DNA from: Cunninghamella blakesleeana
Lineage: Eukaryota; Mucoromycota; Mucoromycetes; Mucorales; Cunninghamellaceae
DNA: 64,000 nt
NCBI GenBank assembly: GCA_017871115.1
Contig: JAFCIZ010000001.1
Span: 1,965,501 to 2,029,500, forward strand
Direction: 5' to 3'
Part shown: in pieces, positions 13,101 to 25,754 of the stretch
How the letters are laid out: the number at the start of each line of letters is the position of its first letter
How positions within the stretch are numbered: the stretch's first letter is position 1
Position numbers and translations under genes: made by a program
The notes under the pieces: model-generated
Told to the model about the DNA's origin: nothing
Database searches by the model: none
Seen by the model: the letters and a program-made list of their open reading frames with translations, nothing else

Positions 13101-14281
13101 ATGGCACCCAAAAGAAAAGTAGCTTCTAAAAGAAATTCGGATGATATAGAAGATAATTCCCCTATTGAAACTACATCGACAGAAACTAACGATGCTAAAC
13201 GACAAAAATCTTCTGATATACCAACATCAACAACAAAGAGTAAAATGGAAGAACGTATGGAAAAATTAAATCAACTTAAGAGACGAAGGGTAAAATGAAT
13301 ATAATTATATTAATAATAGTAATAATAATATTAATTACTTATATGTATTTTCATATTTTTCTCTTTTTTTAATATATATATATATATATATTATTTAGGC
13401 AACTGAAGTAGAACAAGCTAATAGAAAAGATCGTAATCTTGAATTTCAAAAAAGTAAAGAAAACCCACGATTAGAAGCTAAGCTTGAAAGGAAAAAAGAA
13501 GAAGCTTTAAAATTACAAGAAAAACAAGTAAGAAGAAGTATATAAATTCATATTATTATTATTATATACATAACTAATAATTTATTAATATTAACATCAT
13601 TATTATTCACCATTTATTTATTTATTAATTAATTATTTATTATTAGAAAATAGAAGATGCAGGTGAAGATTATGAACGAAAACAATTTTGGAAATATTCA
13701 GCAGAATCGGTCGCTAATTGGGAAAAAAAGATGGCTAAAAAGAAAAGTATGGCAAATGATGGATTTACTGATCATACTCAAGCAGCACATAAAAAATACG
13801 TTAAATTAATATCTGAATTGAAACCTGATATGGCTGCTTATCACGAAAAGAAACTGGAAGCTATGGAAAGAGCTATTCGAAATGGTGAAGATCCCGATAG
13901 TTTTGCTTTGGTGAATGATATAGAATATGCAAGTGTTGATAATAAACCATCCAAAGAATCCATTGATCGTTTAGCTGATGATATAAAGAAACAGTAAGTT
14001 TTGAAAAAATACACGTATTTTTAAAATAGGAAATAATACTAATAGTTATATAATATTATATATTATTTATCACTCATTATTTATCTTTTCTTTTTTTAAA
14101 AAATAACAATAATAGAATTGAAAAACGTGAAACTCGCTCTAGAGAACGTAAAGATGTTAAATATGATGATATATCTTGGATTAATGAAAAGAATCGTGTA
14201 TTCAATCAAAAGATTGCAAGATTTTATGATAAATATACAAAAGAAATTCGTGAAAATTTGGAAAGAGGAACAGCTTTATAA
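13101..14281 (+). CDS. SYF2: Pre-mRNA-splicing factor Syf2
   Basis: Four exons: 13101-13289, 13399-13527, 13647-13993, 14116-14281; 276 aa. The first 65 or so residues are Lys/Ser/Asp-rich and probably nuclear-targeting. The SYF2 domain follows, with [20 protein letters not shown], then [20 protein letters not shown] and the C-terminal [20 protein letters not shown], all typical of the family. Syf2 belongs to the Prp19-associated (NTC) part of the spliceosome. The intron acceptors were set by frame: the last join (CA plus A) gives K-K-Q-I-E-K. Length fits the family. The protein is intact. Confidence 0.92.
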
Positions 14282-14541
14282 ACTATATATTTATTCATTT
14301 ATTTATCTTTAAGTCATTTTATATAAAAAACCTCTATTTTTTTCATCACTATCATATTATTTATTTTATTTTCTTTCTCTTATTTTTTATTTTTTATTTT
14401 TTTAAAGCTTGTATATATATTATAGTATGGTTTATCATTAACAATTTTATCATTTCAAAATAAATAATTTTATTATACAAATTTTGGTATAAACATTTTA
14501 ACATTTTTTTTTAAAAAAAAATGCCTTTAATTTTTTTTCTA

Positions 14542-17500
14542 TTATTTTTTTTCTATTGGTAATTGTGATTTACACCGCCAAATAACAAATGGAGGTTCGG
14601 AACCTTTACCTTTATGCCCAGCAGTAGTTTGTTTCTGTGGTCGACAATTACATAAACCATTAAATTTATCATTATGTTTCAAACTTTCAATACCACTTTG
14701 CAATAACGCTACTCTTGGAAAATGTCGGTTTACTAACTGAGTCGCAAACTGGTAAGTTAAAAATTAAGTGTATTAGTATTTATAAATATATATTGATTAC
14801 TATTTTATTTTATTTTATTTATTTTAATATATATATAATTTTTACCTCTGCACCTTCATCTTCTTTATCAGCAAATACGACATAATATTTTTTATTGAGT
14901 TTTTTTAATACGTTTGCATAGCTTGGAAGTTGCTTAATTTGCACATTCATAGAGGATGGAATATGATGTTGAGGAAAATCTTGGTCTGATCTAATATCCA
15001 AAATTAAACAATAAGGTAAGATACGATATAAATCATCACTATTGATCCTTGGTGCTAATTCTTTTTTTTTAGTTTCAAGAGAGATAGGTCGCTCCCACCA
15101 TGGTTGTTGTTGATCCTTATCCTCATCGTGTATATTCATTTTTTTGGCTATGGCTTCATTGTTGTTATTACTATTATTGTCTTGTTGAGTTCCACATTTT
15201 GCATAAAATTTATCATTTTCGTCATGTATTCTAGTTGAAACACTAAGTGGCGTTACTTTACACATTGACATAGCATGTTGGACACATTTTTCAATATCGA
15301 CTTTAGGGATATCATTAATTAATACAATACAGTCATTGAATTCACGAGATAAAAGAACGTCGCGTATTTGCCTTAAGATAGCTATTCCAGCAAATAAGGG
15401 TAAGGAGGATGGTCCTACAAGAAACTTATCCCATAAATGGTAGATTTTATCCAATGAAAAGACATCTATTATCATTTTTTTTTTTTTTTTTCAAAACAAT
15501 AAAAACAGTTAATATAAAAATGAAATCATATATACCTGTGTATCTTATTTTGTTTCTCTTGTTTTAATTAATATTTTATTTTAAAATACTTACGAGTAAA
15601 CAAAGTTAAGAACCAAGATATAGCATACAGATCAGGATTGATACCAATACTATCCAAATGGCTAGAGAGTTCAGGGTCATGATAACTAAGTAGATGGCGG
15701 AAGACTGCCAAATATTCTTGAAGAACTCTTGAATTATCTGATAAAAAGAAGTTATTAAGCAGTTTTGGTATAAACAATTGAAGACATGCAAAGGCCATGG
15801 CTTCATCATTAAACAAAAGAGTTAAAAATGGTGCACATAGTGAATCTAAACCTTGCCAATAAACACAATTTGGGTTAGCAAACACCCAGGCTTTTAAAAG
15901 TCGTTTTAACTTTTCATGACCAACTGATGAAGCAAGTAACTGATTATATTGATGACAACGTGGAACATCTTTTTTTAAAAAATAAAAATAAAAATAAATT
16001 AATAAATTAATATATAATAATAATAATAATAATAATATACATAAACTTAACAAGCCTGTAATTTTTTTTCTTTTTCAATTTTAATTTTTTTAATTGCTCT
16101 TTCTTTTATGTATATATGCTATTTACCCATTTCTATTTGACGATCAGCACCGATATCGGTAAATTTATCAATGTTATTATAAGTATGTTGAATATCACCT
16201 TGTACTCCAAGAAGGGCAGCCCATACTTTTCCACGAAACAAAGGAGGAATATCAATTTTAGCTTGATGGATTAATTCTTTTCTAGATGCAGGATATTGTT
16301 GAAGTAATTTTGAAAATAAAAGTTGGCGCTGAAATTGATAATTGCTGTCTTGTTCACGTAGAAAAAGGGGTAGTTTATTGTTCCCGTTATTATTATTAAT
16401 AGAATGGTTTAAATCATTGCCGTTCATAGAAGATAAAGAACCTGAAGTGAAACTTGCAACAGGTATTGACATGGATCCATTTCCAGTTGGACTTGATGGT
16501 GGTAAAGAAGAAATGGAATCAGATCGAGTAAGGCTGGTAAATGAGAGTGTACGTCGGTTAGGTCGAGAGGGTGTAGTAGGTGGGGGTGTACCAGAATTGG
16601 AAAGATTACTAGTTTGACGACTCATGGATATGGGTGATAGAACATGATCGTTTTTTGTAATATTATTGTTATTTTCATTCTGATGCTGTTGCTGACGTTG
16701 TTGTTGAGTATTGTTTTCATCTGTATATATAAATTCATCTTCTAATTTGATTTCCAATTTATCATCACCATCGCCAACATTATTGTATGTTTTTTTTTTC
16801 TTTTTTTTGTTCTCTTCATCATCATCATCACCATCTAATAAAAAATTGACATCGTCATCTTCCACAACCATAAAAAAATCTGTATCCCATTCAAACCTAT
16901 CAGGTTGTTTACTTTCCTTGTTTTTTTGTCCTTCATCGAGCCGAAGATAAAGCTCTTTAAATTCCAATTTATACACTGTATCCGAATAAAGTTGTGAGGA
17001 ATCTCTAGTTGTTGTACCAATTTCTATATTTTCTTTTAAATCACATACACGTGGAAGTCGTTCGATTACCGGAGTAACAGAAAAGACATCCTTTTTGGCT
17101 GCATCTAATTCAACATCACCTCCTGCTAATTTCCATAAATGATATACTTGAGAGATGGGTAAACGATCTAATACTTTTTTTGGTGATTCCTTTTCATGTG
17201 ATGATGGCGTTGTACTTTCTATACTTTCATTTATATCATCAAGGTCATCAGAAGCAAGTAGAGGGCCTGGTACCCAATAGTTATTCTCAATAGAGAGAGA
17301 TGCTGTAGGCTTTTTTATGAATTCGGATAAAAATGGTGAAGACAATAAAGCGTGAGCATCTAATCGTTTAATTGGATTTACTTGTAAACAATTTAATATG
17401 AATTGATGGAATGATTCTTCCATATTTTGATCTATAGATTGACTTGTGGATTTCCCATTTTCTGTTCTATCACCATTTATTTGAGCTTCACACTGTTTAT

Positions 17501-18766
17501 TGTTATTATTATGAAGTGTACCATTTTTTAAAAAGTGTAATACATGCTCGTTTATATCTAGTGATTCAACATCTTTATGAAGCCAAATATTTCCTTTTGT
17601 TGTCATCAGTGATGCCAGAGTAGTTAGAGAATCAAATATTAATCCAAGATCTGATGTTGTCCAAAATGATTGATGAGTATATTCTTCTAATAATATAATT
17701 CCAAGACTCCAAATGTCTAATTTCATTGTTCTATTTCTAGTTGGGTCAATGATATATTCAGGTGAAAGATAGTGTGGATATCCAATAGGAAAATCAATAT
17801 CAACACCATTTCCAGTCATGTAATTGAGTCCATATCCAAATAATTTAACGTTATGCTAAAATAGAATGTCAAAATATATAAATAAATAAGTTGAACTATT
17901 TCTTTATATTTATGTTTCAATTCATCCTAGTAACTATTTTTTGTTTACCTCTGGATCAAATAATATAAGGTTAGGACATAAACAGCAGTGGATAATACCC
18001 AACTCATGTAGATAATTGAGCGCTGAAAGTATTTGGCATGCCATTTTTTGGAGGTAACTGTGTTTTATAAATAAAAATAAAATATAAATATAGAATATTA
18101 GTAGCTATTAATCAAGTAATATATCTCTATAAATATTCCTATAAACAAGTAGATAAATAAATAGAGAGTAATATTGATATATATTATTTTACCTAATATC
18201 TAAATCAGAAGCTCCATTTATAGTTATCGAGCTGCCTTTAGATTTTTGAAGAGAATAGTCAAAATATTCTGATACTACAAATAATCTGTCTAGAAAAAAA
18301 AGAAAAAAAAAAGAATGTAGTTATTTAGATTATTTATATTTATATATAAAATTAAAATTATTATAAATATTGATACTAAAAAAATAGCTATTTTTTACTT
18401 GCCATTTTTGCCACGATGAATATCAATATATGAGCATAGATGTGGATGCCTTATTGTCTATATAATAAAAAAATAAATTATAATAATAACAATATATATA
18501 AATAATAATATAAATCTATAGCGTGCCTTTCTAAATTCAATTATATATACAAAACTATATCCTTTAGGTTATGATATATAGAAGGGATGTACCTTAAGAA
18601 ATTGAAAACGTCCAATAATTTGTGAAGGAGCTGATAATGCTAGATGTCCAGATTGGCCTAATAATTTAGTGGAAGCGGCTGAGGCAACAAAATTCACGTA
18701 AGCTAATGATGGTGTCTTTTTATTTATAGTTGTTTTTAAATCAATATCATTAGCAAATAAAGCCAT
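14542..18766 (-). CDS. TBCK: TBC domain-containing protein kinase-like protein (TBCK)
   Basis: Eight exons: 18593-18766, 18399-18457, 18193-18285, 17949-18057, 16127-17855, 15594-15968, 14846-15465, 14542-14748; 1121 aa. Three domains in order: a kinase-like domain (about residues 1-320), a Rab-GAP TBC domain (from about [15 protein letters not shown]) and a rhodanese-like domain ([20 protein letters not shown]). The kinase part reads IIHCCLCPN where the HRD loop should be and LFGYG in place of DFG, so it is a pseudokinase, as in animals. The TBC part has the Arg-finger motif IEMDVPR and the Gln-finger motif YWQG, so GAP activity is plausible. The rhodanese part shows no catalytic Cys loop. 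A long acidic, Asn/Gln-rich insert (about residues 420-590) explains the extra length over human TBCK (893 aa). It acts in endosomal traffic and TOR signalling in animals. Confidence 0.9.
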
Positions 18767-19610
18767 TTCTTTACTACTGTTATGTAGTGTTTGAAAGTGA
18801 AGAAAAAAAAAAAAAAAGAATTAGAGGAGGATATAAAAAATGATGTGGTGAAATAAAAATTTATAAAAAGGGTGGCGGCACTTGAATTTTTTTCCACTAC
18901 AGTTTTATTATTGCATTTTTTAAAAATTATTGAAGTCGATATAAACAATTAGCTGTGTTTTTATATATATATTTATATGTTTTGGACGATAAAGCATAAT
19001 AAAAAATAAAATTAGAATAATCATTTTTATACATTGCCTTATGCAATGATTAATAAAGTAAAAGAAATAAATATAGCCTTTCAAGGTCATATGATACACC
19101 AAAATAAATATAAAAAAGACCATTCTTGTTTATTTTCCTTTATTTTTAATACTTTATTGAAGATATCTACTATTGGGAGTGATTGTCTTCTGAAGAGAGG
19201 AGCCATTTGGCTAAGAAATAGTTTCTCGATAATCAGACAATAGTGTACAAACTAGTGTAAAAAAACCTAGGTACATACAAGTATAAAATAGAATAATAAA
19301 AATAGCGATAGCAATATGTAATAGAAAAGTTTGCTTTTTATTTATTATTAATATTTTATATCACAGCCATAATAATATTTTTAAAAAAATTATTGTAAAA
19401 AAAGCGGGGGTTAAATACAAATGGCATAAAGCATAGTTTTCTTTTTATATAATATTTGTTTGCTTATTTGTAATTTGCTCTAATTTATTAGTATGGTTGA
19501 TTATATATATATAAGTGGCTTGCAGTATTAATTATACAAAAAATTATAATAAAATAGTAAATAAAAGTTATGCATATATATGTGTATATGCATATGATAT
19601 ATTAAAAGGA
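18767..19610. other. Intergenic between TBCK and VMP1
   Basis: About 840 bp between the 5' end of TBCK and the 3' end of VMP1, both on the minus strand. It should hold the TBCK promoter. A short open frame of 39 codons on the minus strand (19087-19206, starting MAPLFRRQSL) looks faintly coding but has no other support. Confidence 0.4.
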
Positions 19611-20474
19611 TTATTTAGTAATGGGTCTATCTTCGTTCTTTGCTTCCTTTTTTTTTTTATTTTTTAAATGGTTGATTTCATCTTCATGTTGTTGTTTCAT
19701 AAAACTTAATCCAACTGTTTCAATTGTAGTAATAATAAAATATCCAATCATCAAAGATAAAAATGTATTCCAGGCAATTCCAAAAAAGTTTACCTTAAAA
19801 AAAGAAATATATATATATATATATATATACTTAGTATAATTTTAAATAATTCTCATATATATCATCCACCCTTTTTTTATATGTTAATTACCTTATCAGA
19901 ACCTTCGTGGTCATGATGTTTACCAAATTTATGAATTTGATCATTAATAATTTGAGAGATAATATTATGTAGATATGGAACAGATGTTTCTAATGCTGAT
20001 AATAATGTTGATAAAGTGTTACGAGAAAATGCTAAAATAACGACAAAAGCCTAAATAAGTAAAATACAGTACAGTGAATAATCTTAAAACTAATAACAAT
20101 ATGTAAAGAATGATAATGACAATGATGAAATTACCTGGATGGAGGCTTTTATACAAGCTTTACCTACAAAAGTAGCGCCAAAAAATGTAGAAAAAGGAAC
20201 TAAAAAGTTACCACAAGTAATGCCAGCCAAATCAAATAATGGATTTGGGATAGATGCGAATAATAAAATTCCAAAAAAGCCCAACCGTTGAATGCCAGTG
20301 TATAAAAAGTACGTAATAAAGTCCTTTAAACTACCATGTTGTTTTGAATTTTGAAGATCCGATTCAAATTTTTGTAGTTCTTCGTGTTTTCCCCCAGATA
20401 ATGCAACTAGTATATATACATGTATATAATATATGTAGATTAAATATACATCATACTAAAAAAAATGAATCAAA

Positions 20475-20510
<36 letters not shown>

Positions 20511-21524
20511 TTTATTTTTTATCATTATTATTATCATTATCATTATTATTTTATATAGTATATGATCTCTTTACTTACCAGCTCTAGCCATAAAATAAGG
20601 TGGTAACTCTCCTAAAGCTGTACCCATTCCCCAAAAAAATGTTTCGCCAAGTATATTTTTATATATTGACCATAATGAAACGATACTATCTTGAGTTATT
20701 GAAGGTGTTAAGCACTCTAACCTATTACTATTCAATATATATATTAGTATTCATTGTTCATCCCAAATATGGTCCTATTTTCTTTTATAAACATTACTGT
20801 CAGTATTCTTACGTTATCATATTTCTTATTAAAAAGGACGATCCATTACATTCATACGTGGCTATTGTTACCTCTGCAATATAAGGGCCTAAAAATAATA
20901 AAAACGTATGTAGTCCTGAACCTAAGCCAATGGAGGAAGCAACTCCTAATAAAATCCAGTACCCATACCATTTAAACTGACGTATAATCGATGCTACGTA
21001 CTATAAATAACAATAAAAGTGTGTCAGTAGGTATATCAGTAGGTGTCATCTTTCCTTATACTTTTTATTTTTATTTCATTGTATAATGAACTATTTTTTT
21101 TTACTTCTTGGTGAGGCCCATCTATTTGACAAACTATCCAAGCCATAATAATACTATTTATAAGAAAAAGAGTATGCCAACCATGTTTATAAAAATAAAA
21201 AAAAAGAGACCGAACTTCATAAAAAGCATACATAATGAAATAGGACATAACTAAAAAAGGGCTATTCCATATAGATACACTTTTATGTTCTTCTTCAAAC
21301 TGTTTTTGTCTTCGCATAATATATTCTATTAATATATAACATATAGATAGATAGGTATTTACATAGTTTATTACAGAGTATTCCAACATACACATAAACT
21401 TTATTTATATATTTATAAAGCTATCTATTTTACCATCAAACTTTTCACCATAAGCTGCTCTACTGGATTTACGTTGTCTTATAGGTTGTGAATATATTTT
21501 ACTACTGTTATTATTGACCGACAT
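19611..21524 (-). CDS. VMP1: Vacuole membrane protein 1 (VMP1) homologue
   Basis: Seven exons: 21434-21524, 21105-21325, 20813-21000, 20579-20721, 20135-20406, 19892-20050, 19611-19793; 418 aa (human VMP1 is 406). VMP1 is a multi-pass ER membrane protein with lipid-scramblase activity, needed for autophagosome formation and ER contact sites. Hallmark stretches are [34 protein letters not shown] and, in the conserved VTT region, [20 protein letters not shown]. The C terminus is Lys-rich but does not end in a clear KKxx signal. Exon 3 was extended past an apparent earlier GT because the human protein continues VTLAAYECN, matched here by VTIATYECN. Divergent from the coiled-coil gene at 22004. 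VMP1 is absent from budding yeast. Confidence 0.93.
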
Positions 21525-22003
21525 ATTTTAAATCAAAGTTGTAAAATAATGAAAGGAAAGGGAAAAGAAGAAGAAGAAAGGAAAGGATAAGGGAACCGAA
21601 ACTTTACTTTTTTAATTTTTTTCTGATTCACGTGTTGATTTCGATAAAAACTCAGATATAAAAAAAAAATGACTTTTTCATTTTAAAAATGACCTGTCGT
21701 TCCACTTCTCTTTTTAGTAATATGCTATTATTATTACTGTTATTATTATTATTCCATATTATATATAATATAACATAATAAAATGACATTTTTATTTTAA
21801 TATTATAATATTTCTTTGATACTTTTCTTTATTGATTATTTCTATAGAAATTGCTTTATTATGATTAGTTCCAAAAAGAAAAGAAAAAGAATAGCGGACT
21901 TTTAAAATACATTAAACAAAAAACGAAAATCTTTTTTTCTTTCTCTCTCTCTCACTCTTATTTTTTCTCCTGTTTTTATTATAATTAAATATATCTAACT
22001 ATT
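21525..22003. promoter_or_regulatory. Divergent promoter region VMP1 / coiled-coil gene
   Basis: 479 bp between the two divergent start codons. It holds purine runs next to VMP1 and a CT-rich leader before the plus-strand ATG. No specific element was assigned. Confidence 0.4.
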
Positions 22004-23584
22004 ATGTCAACATGGCTATATCCTTCTTCTAGAAGAATATATTCATTCACCATACTCTTTATTATAAGCTTTCTCTTTTGGTCAAGTGATATATTTTTAA
22101 TAGGTTGCATAATGATTGGCTGTTTTATAAAACAAGAAAAACCAAACACAACCTCCACAACTACTACCACTATGACTTGGGATATTCTTAATACTACTGA
22201 AGAAGAAGAAAAAAATGAAGTAGATAGTGAGCATATTACTTTAAAACATATACATAAAAGAATTGCTGATAATACAAGAGAATTACAATTGTTATCACAA
22301 TACTGGCCCGACATCAAAACAGATCTTATGCAGTTCAATGACATTAATAGTAATATTAACTATATCAAGGATGAAAAAGAAAAGGAAAAAGAAGAAAAGG
22401 AAAAAGAAATCATTGCCTTAAAATCTGAGTTACTTCAAGCTCATCAAACTATTGAACAACTAAAAAGTCAATTCGATACATCTAAAATAGAGCTACGACA
22501 AAGTTTAGAAAATATGAGACAGGAACACTTGAAGGAAAAGGGTTTGTTCAACCAAGAAAAAACAGGTCTAGTAGAAAAGATAAATCAGCTTGAAGAAAAC
22601 TTAGCAAAGTATCAGCAGCTTTGTAGTGAACAAATGGAAAATAACACTAAACTGAAAGATACTATTCAAGAATTACAAACACAACGCGAAGTCTTAATGG
22701 AACATTTGGATGAAGAAGAACAAAAATCAAAAAAAATGGATTTATTTGTTAGAGAAAATAATAAAGAATTACAACGTGTGACAGATCATGCTATGGAATG
22801 TGAATATCAAATAGAAGACTTAAAATTGCAACTACAACATAATCAAGAGCGTCTTAATACATTGGAAAATATGGAAGAGGAAATGATGGCATTAGAACAG
22901 GACTTGGATGGGAAAAAAAATGAAATTATAGAACTAAAAGCAATGGAAACGTTATTAAAACAAGAAATGGAACAAATCGCACAAAATCAACAACAAGAAC
23001 TAGCCAGACAACAAGAACAGGCTAACCAACAACAAAATGAGAATGGAAAGGTAAAAGAGGAATTAAATACACTTTTACAGCAAATGGATTTAGAAAAGGC
23101 TTCTCTGCAAAAATTATTAGAAAATAAAGCTAAATTAACTCTGGAAGTTAGTGAATTATCTGAACAGCTCTATCAAATGGGTCAACAAAAACAACAACAC
23201 GCACAGGAATTGCAACAAAGTAATCAGGATCACTATCATGGACTCGTAGAACATATATCAGATTATTCGGAAAATAAATCGCATCATAAACAACAGCAAC
23301 CTCATCGACTTTCTAGACGGCTTGCAAACGGTAGACAAGAAAGATCTTCCTCTATTCCAAGATTAAATTTATCTCGATCCACTTCACTTAAGACAAATAA
23401 TAATAGATATCAATATGAAGATATAGAGCGTGAATTGTATGACAAAACTCAGCAGTGTAACGAAGCACATCAAGTTATTTCTCGCCTTGAAACTATTATA
23501 GGGGAATTACAACGACAATTGGATGATAGCCATTCTCATTTAGAAGATAGAGATGAGAGATTACGAAATTACTTTGCTTCTTAA
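22004..23584 (+). CDS. Coiled-coil protein with N-terminal hydrophobic segment
   Basis: Single exon, 526 aa, not recognised as a named family. Residues 12-41 are strongly hydrophobic and could anchor the protein in a membrane. A Thr-rich spacer follows. From about residue 78 to 395 there is almost continuous charged, Gln-rich heptad sequence typical of a long coiled coil. A basic, Ser-rich segment (about 420-465, with RLSRRLANGR and IPRLNLSRSTSL) leads to a second short coiled coil at the end (VISRLETIIGELQRQLDDSH). It may be a tether or a motor/cytoskeleton accessory protein. A second Met at residue 57 would remove the hydrophobic segment, so membrane anchoring depends on which start is used. 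Confidence 0.7.
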   Translation: MSTWLYPSSRRIYSFTILFIISFLFWSSDIFLIGCIMIGCFIKQEKPNTTSTTTTTMTWDILNTTEEEEKNEVDSEHITLKHIHKRIADNTRELQLLSQYWPDIKTDLMQFNDINSNINYIKDEKEKEKEEKEKEIIALKSELLQAHQTIEQLKSQFDTSKIELRQSLENMRQEHLKEKGLFNQEKTGLVEKINQLEENLAKYQQLCSEQMENNTKLKDTIQELQTQREVLMEHLDEEEQKSKKMDLFVRENNKELQRVTDHAMECEYQIEDLKLQLQHNQERLNTLENMEEEMMALEQDLDGKKNEIIELKAMETLLKQEMEQIAQNQQQELARQQEQANQQQNENGKVKEELNTLLQQMDLEKASLQKLLENKAKLTLEVSELSEQLYQMGQQKQQHAQELQQSNQDHYHGLVEHISDYSENKSHHKQQQPHRLSRRLANGRQERSSSIPRLNLSRSTSLKTNNNRYQYEDIERELYDKTQQCNEAHQVISRLETIIGELQRQLDDSHSHLEDRDERLRNYFAS

Positions 23585-23937
23585 TTTTTACTTTTTTATA
23601 TACTTTATTTAATAATAATGACCATCGTATAACTATATATATATATTTTTAAAAAATTAAATTACCATTTACCTTATACCTTTAATAAAAATTATTTATA
23701 TTTATTATATATATAAGCATGTACATTTATATTTCTATATTTATTGATGATATAAGCATTAAACTTTATATTTAAAACTACGAATTTTTTTTAAATTTAA
23801 ATTTTTTCTATTTTTTCCTGTCTTTTTTTTTTTTTTCATAGCTTACTTTTTCTTTTTTGAGCTATACTTCTTTTTAAATCGCCAATCCATTACTATTATA
23901 AATATTATTTATTCTTTTTTGAATATTTTCTATAATA
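23585..23937. other. Intergenic, AT-rich
   Basis: The 353 bp between the coiled-coil gene and the acyltransferase-like gene hold AT repeats and a T-rich tract before the next start. Nothing else was recognised. Confidence 0.5.
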
Positions 23938-25590
23938 ATGGCAGCTCCACCTGAATTAATTAAACAACGATCTATTGGGTTTTTGGAAAAATATCAAGTA
24001 TCTAAAGTTTTAGTCAATTGTTACGGATCAGTAACTTGTACTGCGGAACTAAAACATGAAACTATACCTAGAACTGAAGCCAATGGTGATAGTAAAGTTA
24101 ATGCTACTCATTTTTACCTTAATCAGCTGTATCCAGCTATATGTCAACTAGTGCAGAAACATCCTTTTCTCAGTATGGTTTTGAATGACTATAATAAACC
24201 CACTGCACACTTTAGTCAACTCACTAGATTCTCGCTCTCCAAAGTTATTGATATTCAGGAATCTCCTAGTACTACCTTGGAAGAAGCACTTGCATCTGCC
24301 TGTGATGAAGAATTAATTAATGAAACCTCTACCCTAGACGTTCCTTTGTGGCGCTTGAAAATACGGGTAGATCCTCACGTAATTGATCAATGTACTATCA
24401 TTCTTATTGTCCATCATGTCATTATGGATGGAAAGAGTCTTGCTATTTTTTGGGGTGATTTATTAAACTTTTTAAATAATACTACCACTACTTCACCAAC
24501 AGAAAATTATGATAATGATAACGATAATTGGACAGTTCCTATCAAAACCCTTCCACCTATGACTCTAGCTTCACCTTTTGAAATACGTGAACTAACACCT
24601 AAACCGACCGTAAAAGACTATGGACTTCTTTTTTATAAGCTTATAAGTAAATCTATTTTACCTACAGCATTGCAAAAACGGTTAGGTTATATTAAAGAAT
24701 TATGGCGGGGCGACTATCCTATCCATGAAGGTGATACACACCACACAGCATTACATATACGACAATTGGTAGGGAATGATTGGTTACACCTTATCCAGTT
24801 GGCTAAGCATCAATATAAAATATCGGTTCATGCGGTGGTATATGCAGCATTTCTCTTAAGTTGGGCGGAGTTCTATCCTAATTATAATACAACCATGAGT
24901 ACGCCAATCAATTATCGTCAATTAATCAAGGCTAACGGTGAATTGGGTAATATAGTGGGTAAGTCAAGTAGTAAATAAAGAGCGCTTTATTATAAAAATA
25001 TGATACGTGGATAATGAAAATATAATAAAAATAATAACGTAGAATAGCATACTAACCTTTTTTTCTTGATAAATTCATTATAACTACTACTATTATTTTA
25101 TGTAGGTGGATATATCCATACATGGTATTCAAATGTAATTCAAGATCCACCATTAGAAACAACATCAACAACATGTGTTCAATCGGATTCACCACTCCTT
25201 TGGCGTCTTGCAGCGCATTATCACCATCACCTTCAAATGAAAAAAGAACGAGCATGTATTGACAATCACTTTTTAGGCCTTTTGAAATATCCAGGAGAAT
25301 ACTGTAATTGGTGGTATGATTTTTCTAAAGAAAGTGAATTGGGACGATCTGGTGGATTAGAACATTCTGATCTTGGACGGTTTGATATCACTAGCCATGG
25401 TGCTTGGGAAGTAGAAAGTTTATATTTTGCTCAAAGTGCTCAAATGTATACAACCGCTTTATGTCTTAATACGGTTACGGTGAAAGATGGCCTTTATACT
25501 ACGTTTACAATGCAAGATAAATCTCTTGATAATGCAAAGGTTACAAAAATCTTGGATAGATTTGTAGAAATTTTAAAAATTAAAAATTAA
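23938..25590 (+). CDS. Alcohol O-acetyltransferase-like / condensation-fold enzyme
   Basis: Two exons, 23938-24958 and 25106-25590; 501 aa. The join G plus GT gives NIVGGYIHTWYSN. The central motif VHHVIMDGKS fits HHxxxDG, the catalytic pattern of chloramphenicol acetyltransferase-fold acyltransferases (AATase, condensation domains); the second His is the likely base. The layout of a single HHxxxDG domain, then a late LGNIVG-type segment, resembles fungal alcohol acetyltransferases (Atf-type) more than a peptide synthetase condensation domain, and no carrier or adenylation domain is nearby. The likely reaction is transfer of an acyl group from CoA to an alcohol; the substrate is not known. 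No signal peptide is seen. Confidence 0.7.
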
Positions 25591-25754
25591 AGTAATGATC
25601 ATACTTGAGTTTTATTTTTATTATTTTAGATATAATTTATTTATTTTTTACTTGGCGCTCTTTATTTCATTTTTTTTTTAAAACCTATTTATATTGTACT
25701 TTATAATAATCTAATAAATAATAAAATACAAACTAATAATTTTCCAAACCTAAT

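Noticed and set aside
19087..19206. 39-codon minus-strand frame starting MAPLFRRQSL
   Set aside because: Looks faintly coding but has no family match, no partner exon and no clear promoter.
22004..22170. Reading the N-terminal hydrophobic part of the coiled-coil gene as an intron
   Set aside because: The frame is continuous, and no donor/acceptor pair with an upstream ATG was found; the alternative start at residue 57 is only noted.
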